Positions 54,609-64,000 of a DNA stretch of 64,000 bases are shown one piece after another (position 1 is the first letter of the stretch; every line of letters begins with the position of its first letter). Location of the stretch: positions 166,064,416-166,128,415 of the forward strand of contig CM054060.1 of assembly GCA_028641055.1 (NCBI GenBank), written 5' to 3'. The stretch is from Alopecurus myosuroides. Lineage: Eukaryota; Streptophyta; Magnoliopsida; Poales; Poaceae. A model generated the notes under the pieces. That model saw only the letters and a list, made by a program, of their open reading frames with translations, made no database searches and was not told where the DNA came from. A program made the position numbers and the translations under genes.

Positions 54609-56130
54609 ATGGCATTTCTTGTGAGACGGCACTGGCAGGAGGTCCCTTCAACCCCGAAGATTCATCTGACAACTCTAAATGTACCTGGAGGATGTTCAGG
54701 ACGGGTCTGACAACTGTAAATGAAAAATCTGAACGACCCAGTAGGTCACTGCTGATAAAGCTCGTTAGAAACCGAGCTTTCCCTGTCGCCTCAGCGTAAG
54801 CCCCGTGTGGCATGGATCGGTAGTCAGTCGTCTCGCTCTCAGGTCATGGTCTTTTTATTTAATGCGAGATACTCGGAGAGATCTGCATCCTAGCTAAACG
54901 CACATGACTCGCTTTCGCTCAGAATTCTTATCGTACTTGGTGCTGGTAAGCATGCTCTCCCTTTACGTGCTGGAGAAGAAGCTACGTATGCACATGCGTG
55001 TGCTCTTCGATGCTGCCTTGCATATGCATACCAAACCGCCACTGGTAATTTAAGTACTCATAGACCGTTCAAGGAGGCGATGACATTCAATAGAAAACTG
55101 ATCAGCGTTGAATCAGTTCAGAAGAAGTAGCTCTCGGTGCGCCATTCTTTTGGTTTGCCGGAACATTCCGCGTTAACTGAATGATTGCACAACTGCACCC
55201 GCAGGCCAGGGCACCCCAATTTGGTTACTCTACAGTGGATAGCTCGTCAGTTTCCTTAGTAATATAGACGCCGCAGGCAAGTAAATTTTAAGCTTGGACA
55301 CCGGTATTTAGAAGTGTATCATATCTATCAGGTGCCTACCTTGTGTGCGAAACGGGTGTTTTTGAACCATAAACCCGTGAAAGCTGAACTTCTTGTTTTG
55401 CGTTTCTGATCCGGGCATTTCGCCGAATCACACTATCAGTAAGCAGTCCACCAGTAGCCCGGCCGTCAGTGCAGTGTAGTAGCCATGGCAGTCTGTGTAT
55501 GTTGATTTCTGTTTACTGGACCTGACAGAGTCCACTTTCCAAGCTGAACGGTTCGCCAGGGAGCTCGACGTACAGATGGACATTTTGTGTGGAGGTGCTA
55601 ATTCAGCCCAGCAGCAGGGGGTCTTGGCACGTCGTCGTCCATGAATGCCACAGCTTCGTCATGCCCCTACCCATGGTGCTGACCAGTGACCGCGCGCGTC
55701 GCCCACCAGTTTTCGCAAAACATGACCGTCGCCGTCGACGTGAGTACGACCAGCTGCATGAGCGAATGTTTTTGCTCTGCTCCCGGTACATTTTCCAAGC
55801 CTCATCAGCACATCACACGTTGCTGTCCAGAATATTTTGTACTCCACTTGGCTTAACAATCCAAGACTACGAGGCCCGGGACGCGATTGCTTGGTCACTA
55901 AGTTGGGCACTGACTTGTCGCCCTCTGCTCAGTCTCTGGTACATGTAGTACTACTACACCGGGAACACGGTTTGTTGCCGAGTCGTCTCTGGAGCTTACG
56001 GAGCAGAGCCAGTTCGTCATAAACAAAACCTAACCGCGTCCCAACTACTCATGGAAACGCCTTTTTGATCTCGCAATCAGGTGTGCCAGTTTCGGCACAC
56101 CCCGCACCGAGTGACCAGCTCCCTCCCTAG
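54609..56130 (+). other. Upstream flank of the second HMA gene
   Basis: No ORF supported. From about 54797 it aligns in blocks with 20957-23315 upstream of the first HMA gene (shared phrases include TAGTAATATAGACGCC and GCGATTGCTTGGTCACTAA). It lacks the Stowaway and Pack-MULE insertions but has about 200 bp (55556-55765) not seen in the first copy. Confidence 0.65.
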
Positions 56131-56140
56131 CTATATATAT
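56131..56140 (+). promoter_or_regulatory. TATA box of the second HMA gene
   Basis: CTATATATAT, 181-190 bp before the ATG, at the position matching the first HMA gene. Confidence 0.75.
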
Positions 56141-56320
56141 CGCGCCAGGTTCTATGCTCCCTACACAAGACGCTTGCTTCCAGCCTCTCTTGCCCCATCC
56201 GTAGAGTTCAAGCCTTCCAGTTCCATTCCTGAAACTTGATTCCAACCTCCTGTGTCCGAGAGTAACAAATTCCGAGATATAGCCTCAAGGCATTCCGTGA
56301 AGAAACCAAAGCAAGCCGAG

Positions 56321-56722
56321 ATGAAGCAAAAGATCGTCATCAAGGTGCAGATGACCTGCGACAAGTGCCGGTCCAAGGCGATGGCGCTGGCGGCGGCCAC
56401 GGTAGGGGTGGACTCCGTGGCCCTGGCCGGGGACGGCAAGGACCAGGTGGTGGTGGTCGGCGACGGCATCGACTCCGTCAAGCTCACCAGCGCGCTGCGC
56501 AAGAAGGTCGGCCACGCGCAGCTGCTGCAGGTCGGCGAGGTCAAGAAGGAGGAGGAGAAGAAGAAGCCCGCCGAAGCGGCGGCCGCCGCCTCTGTCGTCG
56601 AGTACACGTACCCGTGGAACTACTACCAGTACCCTTCGCACGCGGCGCCAGTCTATGACCACCCCACCGGCGCCTACGGTTACCAGCAGTACCATTCCTG
56701 GCCAGCCACCTGCTGGATGTAA
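56321..56722 (+). CDS. Small HMA-domain protein, paralogue without CaaX box
   Basis: 133 residues. The HMA domain starts MKQKIVIKVQMTCDKCRSKA with Cys13 and Cys16 in the metal site and ends SALRKKVGHAQLLQV. It is nearly identical to the protein at 23507 over the first 70 residues. The linker is longer (KKEEEKKKPAEAAAAA), and the tail ends SWPATCWM. Cys is third from the end, so the CaaX prenylation box present in the paralogue is lost. The leader before the ATG and the TATA box are conserved with the first gene, and the frame has no breaks, so it is probably expressed. As in the paralogue, the domain resembles the rice small HMA proteins bound by blast effectors and the integrated HMA of Pik receptors (family knowledge). 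Function here is inferred only. Confidence 0.9.
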   Translation: MKQKIVIKVQMTCDKCRSKAMALAAATVGVDSVALAGDGKDQVVVVGDGIDSVKLTSALRKKVGHAQLLQVGEVKKEEEKKKPAEAAAAASVVEYTYPWNYYQYPSHAAPVYDHPTGAYGYQQYHSWPATCWM

Positions 56723-57133
56723 GAGTCGCAGCAATACTCATTTTCGTAAGCAGAGAGTTCTTGAGTATTCTTTTTGTTCTCCGATCGGGGTTTAGCTTCA
56801 GTAGGATCGCAAGTGCTATGCTGGTTGGTGTCGAAACTTGGTGATTAATTAATTGATATGGATCCATTTCGGTTCAGTTGAGTACTACTACGGGCACATG
56901 TAATCTCCTGGCATTACAATCAGCATATGGAGGTCTTGGACCAAATGATAATAATGCCGAAGTCACGTGCCGAGCTACATGGAAGAATTTGATCATGGCG
57001 AGGGTGGAAATGGATGATTGTGAGTTCTCCATGGTGGGTCGCTCACGCAAAATAAAGGGCCGTTCTCAGCATGTTGCCACGTGTATTACTTCCTCTAGGC
57101 CCCGCTTGGTTCATCGTTCACATCCTCCCCTGA
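56723..57133 (+). other. 3' flank of the second HMA gene
   Basis: The first 170 bp match the flank of the first gene. From about 56890 to 57133 nothing is recognised; a short open frame there is not supported. Confidence 0.5.
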
Positions 57134-57470
57134 TGTAGCCCGACATATTCCACCAATCACTCGCACAATTTCCAATGACCCTGTGATAAGAACTCATAAT
57201 GCATTTTGGCCTAAGATGAACTCACTCTTATTCTTGCATGATCTTGACCATTCGGTGAATGATTCGCTACCTCATGTGAATACCCTATGCATATTCAGCT
57301 ATGACCCTCCAATGGAGCTCCAAGACGACGCACGGGATGATCAAGAAGATGACCAAGATACCGAGAAGCAAGAAGAAGAGGAGAAGGTGCCCAGAGTCTA
57401 CAGCCGCCTGCAAAACAGGGCTAAATATGGGAGAGATACTCAACGCACCGGGCGTGGTATCGGCTGATGT
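57134..57470 (+). mobile_element. LTR-like fragment related to the giant-ORF element
   Basis: Starts TGATGTAGCCC, as do the LTRs at 13240 and 19542, and its translation MNSLLFLHDLDHSVNDSLPH aligns with VNSLLSLNTFGDLADGALPH of those LTRs. An acidic stretch (DDARDDQEDDQDTEKQEEEE) follows. It appears to be a diverged LTR or pol-end fragment of a related gypsy family, truncated on the right. Confidence 0.5.
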
Positions 57471-58956
57471 ATTTATATGCAAAGATCAACCCTTTCACAG
57501 AAAAAATGAAAATCAATCTCAATATGATTTGTTCGTGCATGGAAAACAGGATTGGATGAGAGATAAGTAGTCCCAATATTATCACACCATAAAATAGGTG
57601 GATAATCCTGTCGAATACCAAGTTCGTTCAATAATGCTTCAACCAAAATAATCTTCGCAGTAGCATTAGCCATTGCTTTGTAGTCAGCTTCAGTACTGGA
57701 TCGAGACACGGTAGTTTGTTTTTGAGCACTCCATGCGGTCCAATTTCCACCATAAAAGACTGCATATCCCCCTAGATCGCTTGCCATCAACATCACCTAC
57801 CCAATCAACATCTAAGAACGCTGAAAGAGCACTGGAGGGAGTTGTTCAAAGAAACAACCAATGACCAACAGTGTGTTGAATATATCGGAGAATGCGTTTT
57901 ATGGAACTCATATGTTTCTCAGTAGGAGTGCGAAGAAACTGGCAGACTCTGTTAATAGCAAAAGAGAAATATGGACGAGTCAAAGTAAGATACCACAACC
58001 CTCCAACAAGACTTCTGTATCTAGTAACATCATCGAACCCAAGAATAGGACTAACCGCAACAAATAGTTTGACCGAACCTAACATAGGAGTGATAGTAGG
58101 AGCACACATGAGCATACCATCCCGTCCTAGAAGATTAGTATCATACTTGCGTTGAGTAAGAGAGAGACCTTCCTGGTGATGAGCAACCTCCAAGCCAAAG
58201 AAAAAAAAATTAAGGGACCAAGATCCTTGACTGCAAACTCTTGACCAAGACCTGATGAGACGACCAGTCGCCAAAGAAAAAGAGTTGAGCACAATAATGT
58301 CATCGGCAAATACCAACAGATAGATTGTCACCTCGGGCTGGTGAAGAATAAATAAGGAGGTGTCAGTTGTCGAAGGTTTAAATCCACGCTGATGAAGAAC
58401 ATCACCAACATGAGCATGCCAAGCCCGAGGTTCCTCTTTGAGTCCATACAGGGCCTCCTGCAGGTGACAAAGGTGAGTGGGATGCTGAGGATCCTCAAAA
58501 CCTGGAGGTTGATGCATGAACACTTCTTCCTCTAAGACACCATTCAGAAACGCATTCTGAATATCAAGCTGACGTAGAGACCAGCGACGAGTAACAGTTA
58601 TAGACAGAAGCAAACGAATGGTTGTAGGCTTGACAACAGAGCTGAATGTATCTTCATAATCCAGGCCATGCCGCTTCTTGAACCCCTTGGCGACGAGACG
58701 TGTTTTATACCTTTCAATATTACCATTGGCATGACGCTTGACTTTGTAAACCTATTTGGAGTCAATGGTACTAATACCAAGATGCCAAGTATTATTGGTG
58801 ACTAAAGCATCAAACCTCTGCTCCATGGCCTCACGCCAATGAGGAATCCCAAGAGAAGCACAGAAATGTATAGGTTCAGCAGACGGATCAACAGTAGCTT
58901 GCGCAACACAGGAAACAATCCATGCAACTGTACCATCGGTAGGCTTTCTCGGTTGG
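57471..58956 (-). pseudogene. Copia reverse transcriptase-RNase H fragment
   Basis: Minus-strand frames: 58780-58598 (start of RT), 58613-57846 with LRQLDIQNAFLNGVLEEEVF and LYGLKEEPRAWHAHV and the catalytic box FADD (58299-58310) in place of the usual YVDD, then 57796-57473 RNase H with [20 protein letters not shown] and [13 protein letters not shown]. Two or more frameshifts. The right side is cut by gypsy element C at about 58957; the left end stops near 57471 without a visible LTR. Confidence 0.8.
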
Positions 58957-59845
58957 TGTTGTCGGTCTGGTGGATACCAGGGTATCCCGGCCCGTCTGCT
59001 GCGGCCCAGCCCAGTAGGCACTAGAGGCCTCGTCAAGGATGTCTCACGAGGTAAAGCCTCTTCGTGAGACCTTGCCTCCCTCAGGACACAGCCAGCTGGA
59101 GGCTGGTCCCTTTGGAGGAGCACATTCGTCTGCCCTTGGGGAGGAGCTCTACATCGAGCTCTCCGCTTCTCTCTAGAGGATTTTCTCCTCGCAAGGAAAC
59201 ATGCCATGTGCGGCTGATGATCGCCTCCCTACACGATGACGAAGGCCCGATAGTGGCACAATGCACCTTTGGTTGCAGTTGCCGTTCTCGCGTATAAAGC
59301 ATCGGCGAAAGCTGCCCACGCTAATGCGCCGCCATAGAACTTCCTCTTCGGTGCAAGAAGACCAGGATGGTGCTACCAGACAGAGGAAACGTCACCGGGA
59401 GCCCCCACCGCTCTACCATGGACGGTGACGTTGTCCTCGATGACCAAGACTGGCAGGAGTCGCGGAGCTCCAACTGTCCCCTCCTTGGCACCTTGTGGTA
59501 GCCCTTTCCCGCCAAGTATGGGTGGGAACAAGGCCCAAACGCCGGTATAAAAGGAGACCCTTGGCTCCTGTATTAGGGATGGCTCAATTCACCGAGAGCC
59601 TCCCGTCTGAACCGAGCACAAGCTCACACCTTGTACTGTATCAATCGCAGTGGAATCCATCACACAACTAGGAGTAGGTTTTTACACCGCAAGATGGCCT
59701 GGACCTGGGTAAACTCCGTGTGCCACTATTGCTGCCTACTTCAAGCTTTCGTCACGAGGCCTCGCGAGAGGTGCTATAAGTGCGGTTAGTCCCAAGTGTT
59801 CGAACCTCTTGAGAGTCCCTGTCTTTGACAGACCACTCTCCAACA
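58957..59845 (+). repeat. LTR of gypsy element C (about 889 bp)
   Basis: Aligns with 24229-24911 plus 34090-34257. TATA box GGTATAAAAGGAG near 59542-59554. Start taken as TGTTGTCGG at 58957 because the copia fragment ends there; ends ACA before the primer site. Confidence 0.7.
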
Positions 59846-59895
59846 TTTGGCGCGCTAGGTAGGGGGCTAAGGTACTCCTTCACCTTTTCGCTGCC

Positions 59896-61221
59896 ATGCC
59901 ACCCGCTTATCCCACCTGAGCCGAGCGTGCCCGCCGCAGGAGCCAGGCCAACCCCACCGGCAACAACAACAATGAAGACACGCAGCACGGTCCCGCTGGC
60001 GTTGGTGGCGCACCCGACGCCGAGGACCAAACCTCCTCCCAGTCGTCCCAGCGTGGGGCACAGGCACCTCCGCCACCGCCCCCACACCCGCCACCACCGC
60101 TGACGCCACCATCGGGCTGCAACATACCATCAGGGACGTAGGGACGCCACGAGCGGCCCACCCCCTCCGCAGCCCTGCTGCTGGCCCGGGAGCTGCTCGC
60201 ACATCCGCCCGCGCCGGAAGGGCACGCCGTATGGATTGCCAGTCTCCAGGAGCTCTTCACTGCCACAAACGTTCCCCCACAACCGTCAAGGGGAGGCAGT
60301 ACTGGCCATCCTAGGAACATGGCAGCTCATGACGTGCCAGTCCCTTCCCATGATGCAACATCGCCGGTGCAAGGCGATCCCCGCACCTATGTCCATGACA
60401 AGGCCCATGCCACCAGAGCTCCTGACAAGAGCAAGAATATATGCCAGATCCTCCGCACTCCGCCAGAAGCGTGCGTGCAGATCGAACGCAGCCACGAGCA
60501 CGAACGGTGCACCATCCGCGACCTCGCCAGAGCCGGCCGCGCCAACCGTTCGGCATACAACAAGGCACGCGCCAAGATCTACATCGGGGGCTTCCTCGCG
60601 TTCACCAAGCAGCTCCGCACGGTCGCATGGCCGCAGAAGTTCAACCCAACGCTGCCTCCTCGCTACAATGATACCACCCCTCCTCTCGACTTCCTGCAGC
60701 TGTATAGCCTCAGCGTGTGCGCTGCGAAGAGAGACGATAAGTGCATGGGTAACTGGCTTCCCATGGGCCTATGGAGGCTGCCCTCATCTTCTCAGCTTCG
60801 TACGAGGAGCTATGCCTCAGCTTCGTCATCAACTTCAAGGCCTCCTACGAGCGCCCCTCACCTACAACGATCTCCGTGCCTTATGCTAGCGCTCAGGCGG
60901 AACACTTCTCCAGTACCTCCAGCGCTTTATCCAGACACAAAACAAGATCGCTCGCATCACAGATTCAAATGTCATCTCTGCCTTCCGCGAGGAAGTCACC
61001 AATGAGTGCATGCTCGAGGAGCTCGACGTCAAGGATGACCTCGCCTACACCATCGAGCTCGTGGACTTGGCTGGCAAGTGCGCCAAGGCTGAGGAAGGTT
61101 GCCTTTTCAGGCACAACACTCACGTCGATGATTCCAAGCCTACGGCTCCAAAGGCCAAAACCAAGACTAGGAGTGACGACGTGGACGCCAAGCGCAAGGC
61201 TCCCACCGTTCTGGCAGCAAG
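59896..61221 (+). pseudogene. Gag of gypsy element C
   Basis: Starts ATGCCACCCGCTTATCCC but meets a stop within a dozen codons. The body is readable in three frames: 60319-60770 (HEHERCTIRDLARAGRANRS, KARAKIYIGGFLAFTKQLRT), a shifted segment 60780-60960 with YEELCLSFVINF, and 61010-61221 (EELDVKDDLAYTIELVDLAG, then a Lys-rich tail). It corresponds region by region to 34307-35640 of element A. Confidence 0.75.
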
Positions 61222-61791
61222 GTGTCCGAGCACAAGGTGTCGAGTCTTCTTAGTTAGGTTCATGGCGTGGGATGCCATAAGCCTGCTGATAGAACCGTGG
61301 GAGAGTGGAAACGAGGACACGGGTTTACCTAGGTTCGGTACGTCGCAACTATGGCGGCGTTCCTACTCCTGCAATCTGACTAAATCAGGGCTGAAGCCTG
61401 AAGTATACAAAGTACAACGTGAGTATGGTTTTGCTAACTCGGCGAGGATGAACTTCCCGGCGAGTTGGCTTCTAGGTATTCCAACTCTTGTTCTCTGTCC
61501 TTTTTTATCTGCTCCCATCCTGCTTTATATAGATAGTCGGACTAGGCCTTACAGGAAGGAAACCTAGAAGACTATGGAAAGTAATCCTATTCTTGGAAAG
61601 TAAGGCATTCGGCTTTTTCTCCAAGCTCGACCACGTATTGGACCGTGATCCGGGTTCTTCTAGAATTCGACTTCCTGTGCGTCTGCTTACTGGGCCGCCA
61701 ATGGACCTTCCTCCATTGCCTACGTGCTACCCTGGTAATCCGGCCTTTTTCTAATGCCGGATATAACCCTAGTTGGCATATACCCGACAGT
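61222..61791 (-). repeat. 3' LTR of the minus-strand gypsy element (570 bp)
   Basis: TG...CA termini in the minus orientation and a clean break in the gag frame of element C at 61221/61222 define it. No second LTR is available in the window to confirm the exact ends. Confidence 0.65.
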
Positions 61792-62165
61792 AGCCCCAAG
61801 GAGATTTAAGACTTCACTTTTGTCGGCCTTCTTCAATTTGCATGCTTTTCAGAAAACTCGGCACTTTAGTCTTGAATATTCTTCTTGAAACTTTTATACC
61901 CAACTCGGTTTTCCGAAATCCAGCATTTTCTTCCACGAGTCTTCGCTGAGAACGAACTTGTGACATAAGAGATAAAATCATACTTACGTCATGACCGCTT
62001 ATCTTCACTCAAAGACTAAATACGAATCTCTGCCAGATTTGGCATGGGAAACGAGGAGATAGCCATTATCACCCCGTCCCCTCGTATCCCGGATTTTATT
62101 GCATGACACGCGTCAATCATCCAACGGCTAAATTAGCCGTTGGGGGTAATCTCAACGGTAAAATC

Positions 62166-62178
62166 CGATATAAATAGC
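62166..62178 (+). promoter_or_regulatory. TATA box upstream of the antisense ORF
   Basis: CGATATAAATAGC lies about 160 bp before the ATG at 62333, followed by a pyrimidine-rich leader. It points away from the LTR and against the element's own transcription direction, so the ORF has its own promoter (inference). Confidence 0.55.
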
Positions 62179-62332
62179 CCCTCGGTTCTTCCGTACTCAT
62201 TTTCTCCCACTCTTTGCGATTCGCTCGAGAACAATAGCACTCGCGCTCCGCCGCTTCCAAGAGAGAGAAAACCTCGCCGGAATTCACACCATCGGCGGTC
62301 GGAGTTCTATCCTGTGTCAGTGCCACCAAAAT

Positions 62333-63788
62333 ATGGACGCCATAAACCCTTCCCGCTCGTCCAAGGTCATTGTCGACCCTGCACTCACAGTGCCTACCAC
62401 GGGCTCTGTGGTTCCTCCCGCGCATGTGTCTTCCACTACATCCACGGCAGAGGCATCCTCGTCTTCTTCCCCGGTGGATCCTCCGGTTACCACCATGGCA
62501 ACTGAGGAGACATGCATGGAAGCTCCGGTTGGCGGAGATACTCCTTTCGCCTCTGAGCCCGTGCCTCCCACCACCTCTTATGTTCCACCTCCTCCCGTTT
62601 TCGGATCTAGATACGGGGAAACTTCTCGCGTCAGTGAGGGCGTAGAAGGCAACACCATCGGTGGTGGCGAAGAAGATGAAGGAGGAAAATCTGGCAATTG
62701 GAGTCAATGCAACACTGTATTGACCCTTTGGACGAGTCTGACGGCTTTCTGCAAAAGAGGAAATGGGGACTCGAAAACAAAGACATTGGGCCTCAGCCGA
62801 AAGACGGAGAAAGGGTAATCCTGGCCTCCCATATTTTGCAAGGTATGGTATTTCCGCCTTCCGCCATTTTTCTCCAAGTCCTATAGCATTACGGGGTTCA
62901 ACCCCCACAATATTCCTCCAAACACCATTCTATACATAGCCGGCTTCCATGCTTTGTTTGAGGGCTACCTAGGAACAGAACTTCGGTTAGATTTCTTTCA
63001 ATACTGCTTCAATGTGAAGCGAAATTTTTTGATGGTGTTCTCCCAGTCTATGGGACCATATCCTTCAATCTGCACAGAGGCAGAGAGGTATGGTTCCCAA
63101 AAATCAAAACCTCGGAATCCATCAAGTTTTGGATGGGTTCCTTCTTTTTTCACCCGACTATCATATTTCCTGGAAAGGATACCGGCATTCCGGCTTTCGA
63201 GAACTCCGCGGCTACTCCCAGGGATGACTGGGCTCTGTACGCGGTCTCAGTTCTTCTCCCAGATCTCCTGCGCATCAAAAGGCGGATGGCCAAATTTTTT
63301 GTCTCTTCCCCACCACTCACTGGTATGGACACTGTCCTTTTCTGGCACGGAAGGAGAATTCAACCTCTCTTCTTCCGTGGCGGTCGCCTCCTCAGCGAGT
63401 ATACAGGTTCGTATGACACCATGCGGGTGACAAAGTCGGCTATGTCCGAGAAAGTCTTCTAGAAGCGTGTCAACCATTTGGTGGCCACTTGTGATCAATA
63501 CGAGGAAAGCCGGCAATGTTCAAGGTCGAGCACCCTCCTCCCAAGGCCTGCATTCTTTTTTCGACATTGTGGGAAGGTTTTCATACGTTTCTTTCATGAA
63601 TGTATATTAAAAACTTATCCGTGTTTTGGAAACTTGAGACTCTCATAGGGGATCAACTTGTTTTTGCCGCTGAGGAGGAGAGGCTGAAAGCCTGCTATGC
63701 AGCGGCCGGTGGACAGAAACACAAGAACATTCCTATGTCCACCAAAGTTATCGATCTTGACGTGGTCCCCATCGCCACTTCCAGGTAA
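62333..63788 (+). pseudogene. Antisense 'putative gypsy type transposon' protein (PF04195-like), frameshifted
   Basis: Starts MDAINPSRSSKVIVDPALTV with a Ser/Pro/Thr-rich N-terminal region of about 130 residues. The conserved domain is scattered over several frames: the phrases FPPSAIFLQVL, NTILYIAGFHALFEGYLGTE and VWFPKIKTSESIKFWMGSFF correspond to the core of the PF04195 family of plant gypsy elements (by recollection of the pattern). After it, LLRIKRRMAKFFVSSPPLTG and a Lys-rich tail up to about 63980 follow. At least four frameshifts or stops. In grasses such ORFs lie antisense to gag-pol, as here. Confidence 0.6.
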
Positions 63789-64000
63789 TCTTGGAATTTT
63801 TTGCATAGCTTCTTCTTTCATCACGCAAATTTTTTTCTCTGAGTTTTATCCACGACATTTCTTCCTTTGTCGCCTTTCTCCCGCTCCATTGAAGGGAAAA
63901 GGCCAGAAGAAGCAAAAAGTTACCACTCGTAGGGCAGCAAAGCCTTCCCCTGAGACCGCCCCAAATACACCAATGGCGGGTGGAGCAGGGGATCATTCTG

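Larger units (their letters stand above)
58957..61221 (+). mobile_element. Gypsy element C, related to element A, cut by a later insertion
   Basis: LTR 58957-59845 followed by primer site TTTGGCGCGCTAGGTAGGGG (59846-59865) and gag from 59896. The gag text breaks off at 61221 in the phrase KRKAPTVLAA, which continues in element A, where a minus-strand LTR begins. The remainder lies beyond the window. Confidence 0.8.
61222..64000 (-). mobile_element. Minus-strand gypsy element, 3' part, running off the window
   Basis: Its 3' LTR (minus strand) is 61791-61222, from TGTCGGGTATATGCCAAC to CTCGGACA; an LTR-promoter-like CTATATAAAGC lies near 61523-61533. The tract CTCCTTGGGGCTAC before the LTR start (61792-61805) is a polypurine tract. 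The interior to 64000 carries an ORF in the opposite (plus) direction. Target duplication and 5' LTR are outside the window. Confidence 0.7.

Noticed and set aside
1..64000. tRNA or rRNA genes
   Set aside because: Only tRNA-complementary primer sites and the tRNA-like SINE head were seen; no cloverleaf or rRNA sequence recognised.

Overview
The window is plant nuclear DNA, almost certainly from a Triticeae grass (wheat/barley group). The basis is mixed. The sequence directly shows a dense pile of nested LTR retrotransposons, LINEs, a SINE, MITEs and Mutator-like elements. The LTR and 5'-leader sequences match, from memory, the Angela/WIS/BARE copia group and the Sabrina/BAGY2-like Athila gypsy group of Triticeae. 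No bacterial, organellar, rRNA or tRNA signature was seen. Nearly all coding material is transposon-derived and broken. The only ordinary genes I can support are two paralogous small heavy-metal-associated (HMA) proteins, at 23507-23893 and 56321-56722.

Layout, left to right. 1-5311: a copia element of Angela/WIS type (5' LTR cut by the window start, 3' LTR 3659-5311), inserted in the gag of a second copia (5312-9177). 9178-10690: a gypsy gag-protease remnant. 10690-13142: mostly unassigned, with a probable B3-domain gene fragment. 13143-20787: a Harbinger/Tourist-like MITE split by a complete LTR retrotransposon (13240-20586, 5-bp target duplication AATTG) that carries no pol but has one intact ORF of 1,344 codons. 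20791-24048: the first HMA locus, with a Stowaway MITE and a Pack-MULE-like element upstream of the gene.

24229-39130: gypsy element A, whose LTR is split by a LINE (11-bp duplication), which is itself split by a copia element (25011-31478). It ends with an antisense coiled-coil ORF and a junction of filler-like repeats. 39231-50157: a minus-strand copia whose LTR is split by a minus-strand LINE, which is split by a Sabrina-like gypsy element with a gag stump and no pol (42628-49418). 50188-50501: a SINE with a 17-bp duplication. 50541-54608: a LINE with a Mutator-like element in its 3' tail. 54797-57133: the second HMA locus, a paralogous block of the first. 57134-58956: an LTR-like scrap and a minus-strand copia fragment. 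58957-61221: gypsy element C, a relative of A, cut at 61222 by a minus-strand gypsy element that runs off the window and carries an antisense, separately promoted ORF.

The HMA block was duplicated. Its two copies now sit about 33 kb apart in the same orientation, and the space between is mostly nested transposons. The two gene products keep a canonical MTCDKC metal site, but only the first keeps a C-terminal CaaX prenylation box. Several elements (Angela-like, the giant-ORF element, the Sabrina-like element) have similar LTR pairs but absent or ruined pol genes, so they were probably mobilised by enzymes supplied in trans. The most unusual item is the giant-ORF element at 13240-20586.
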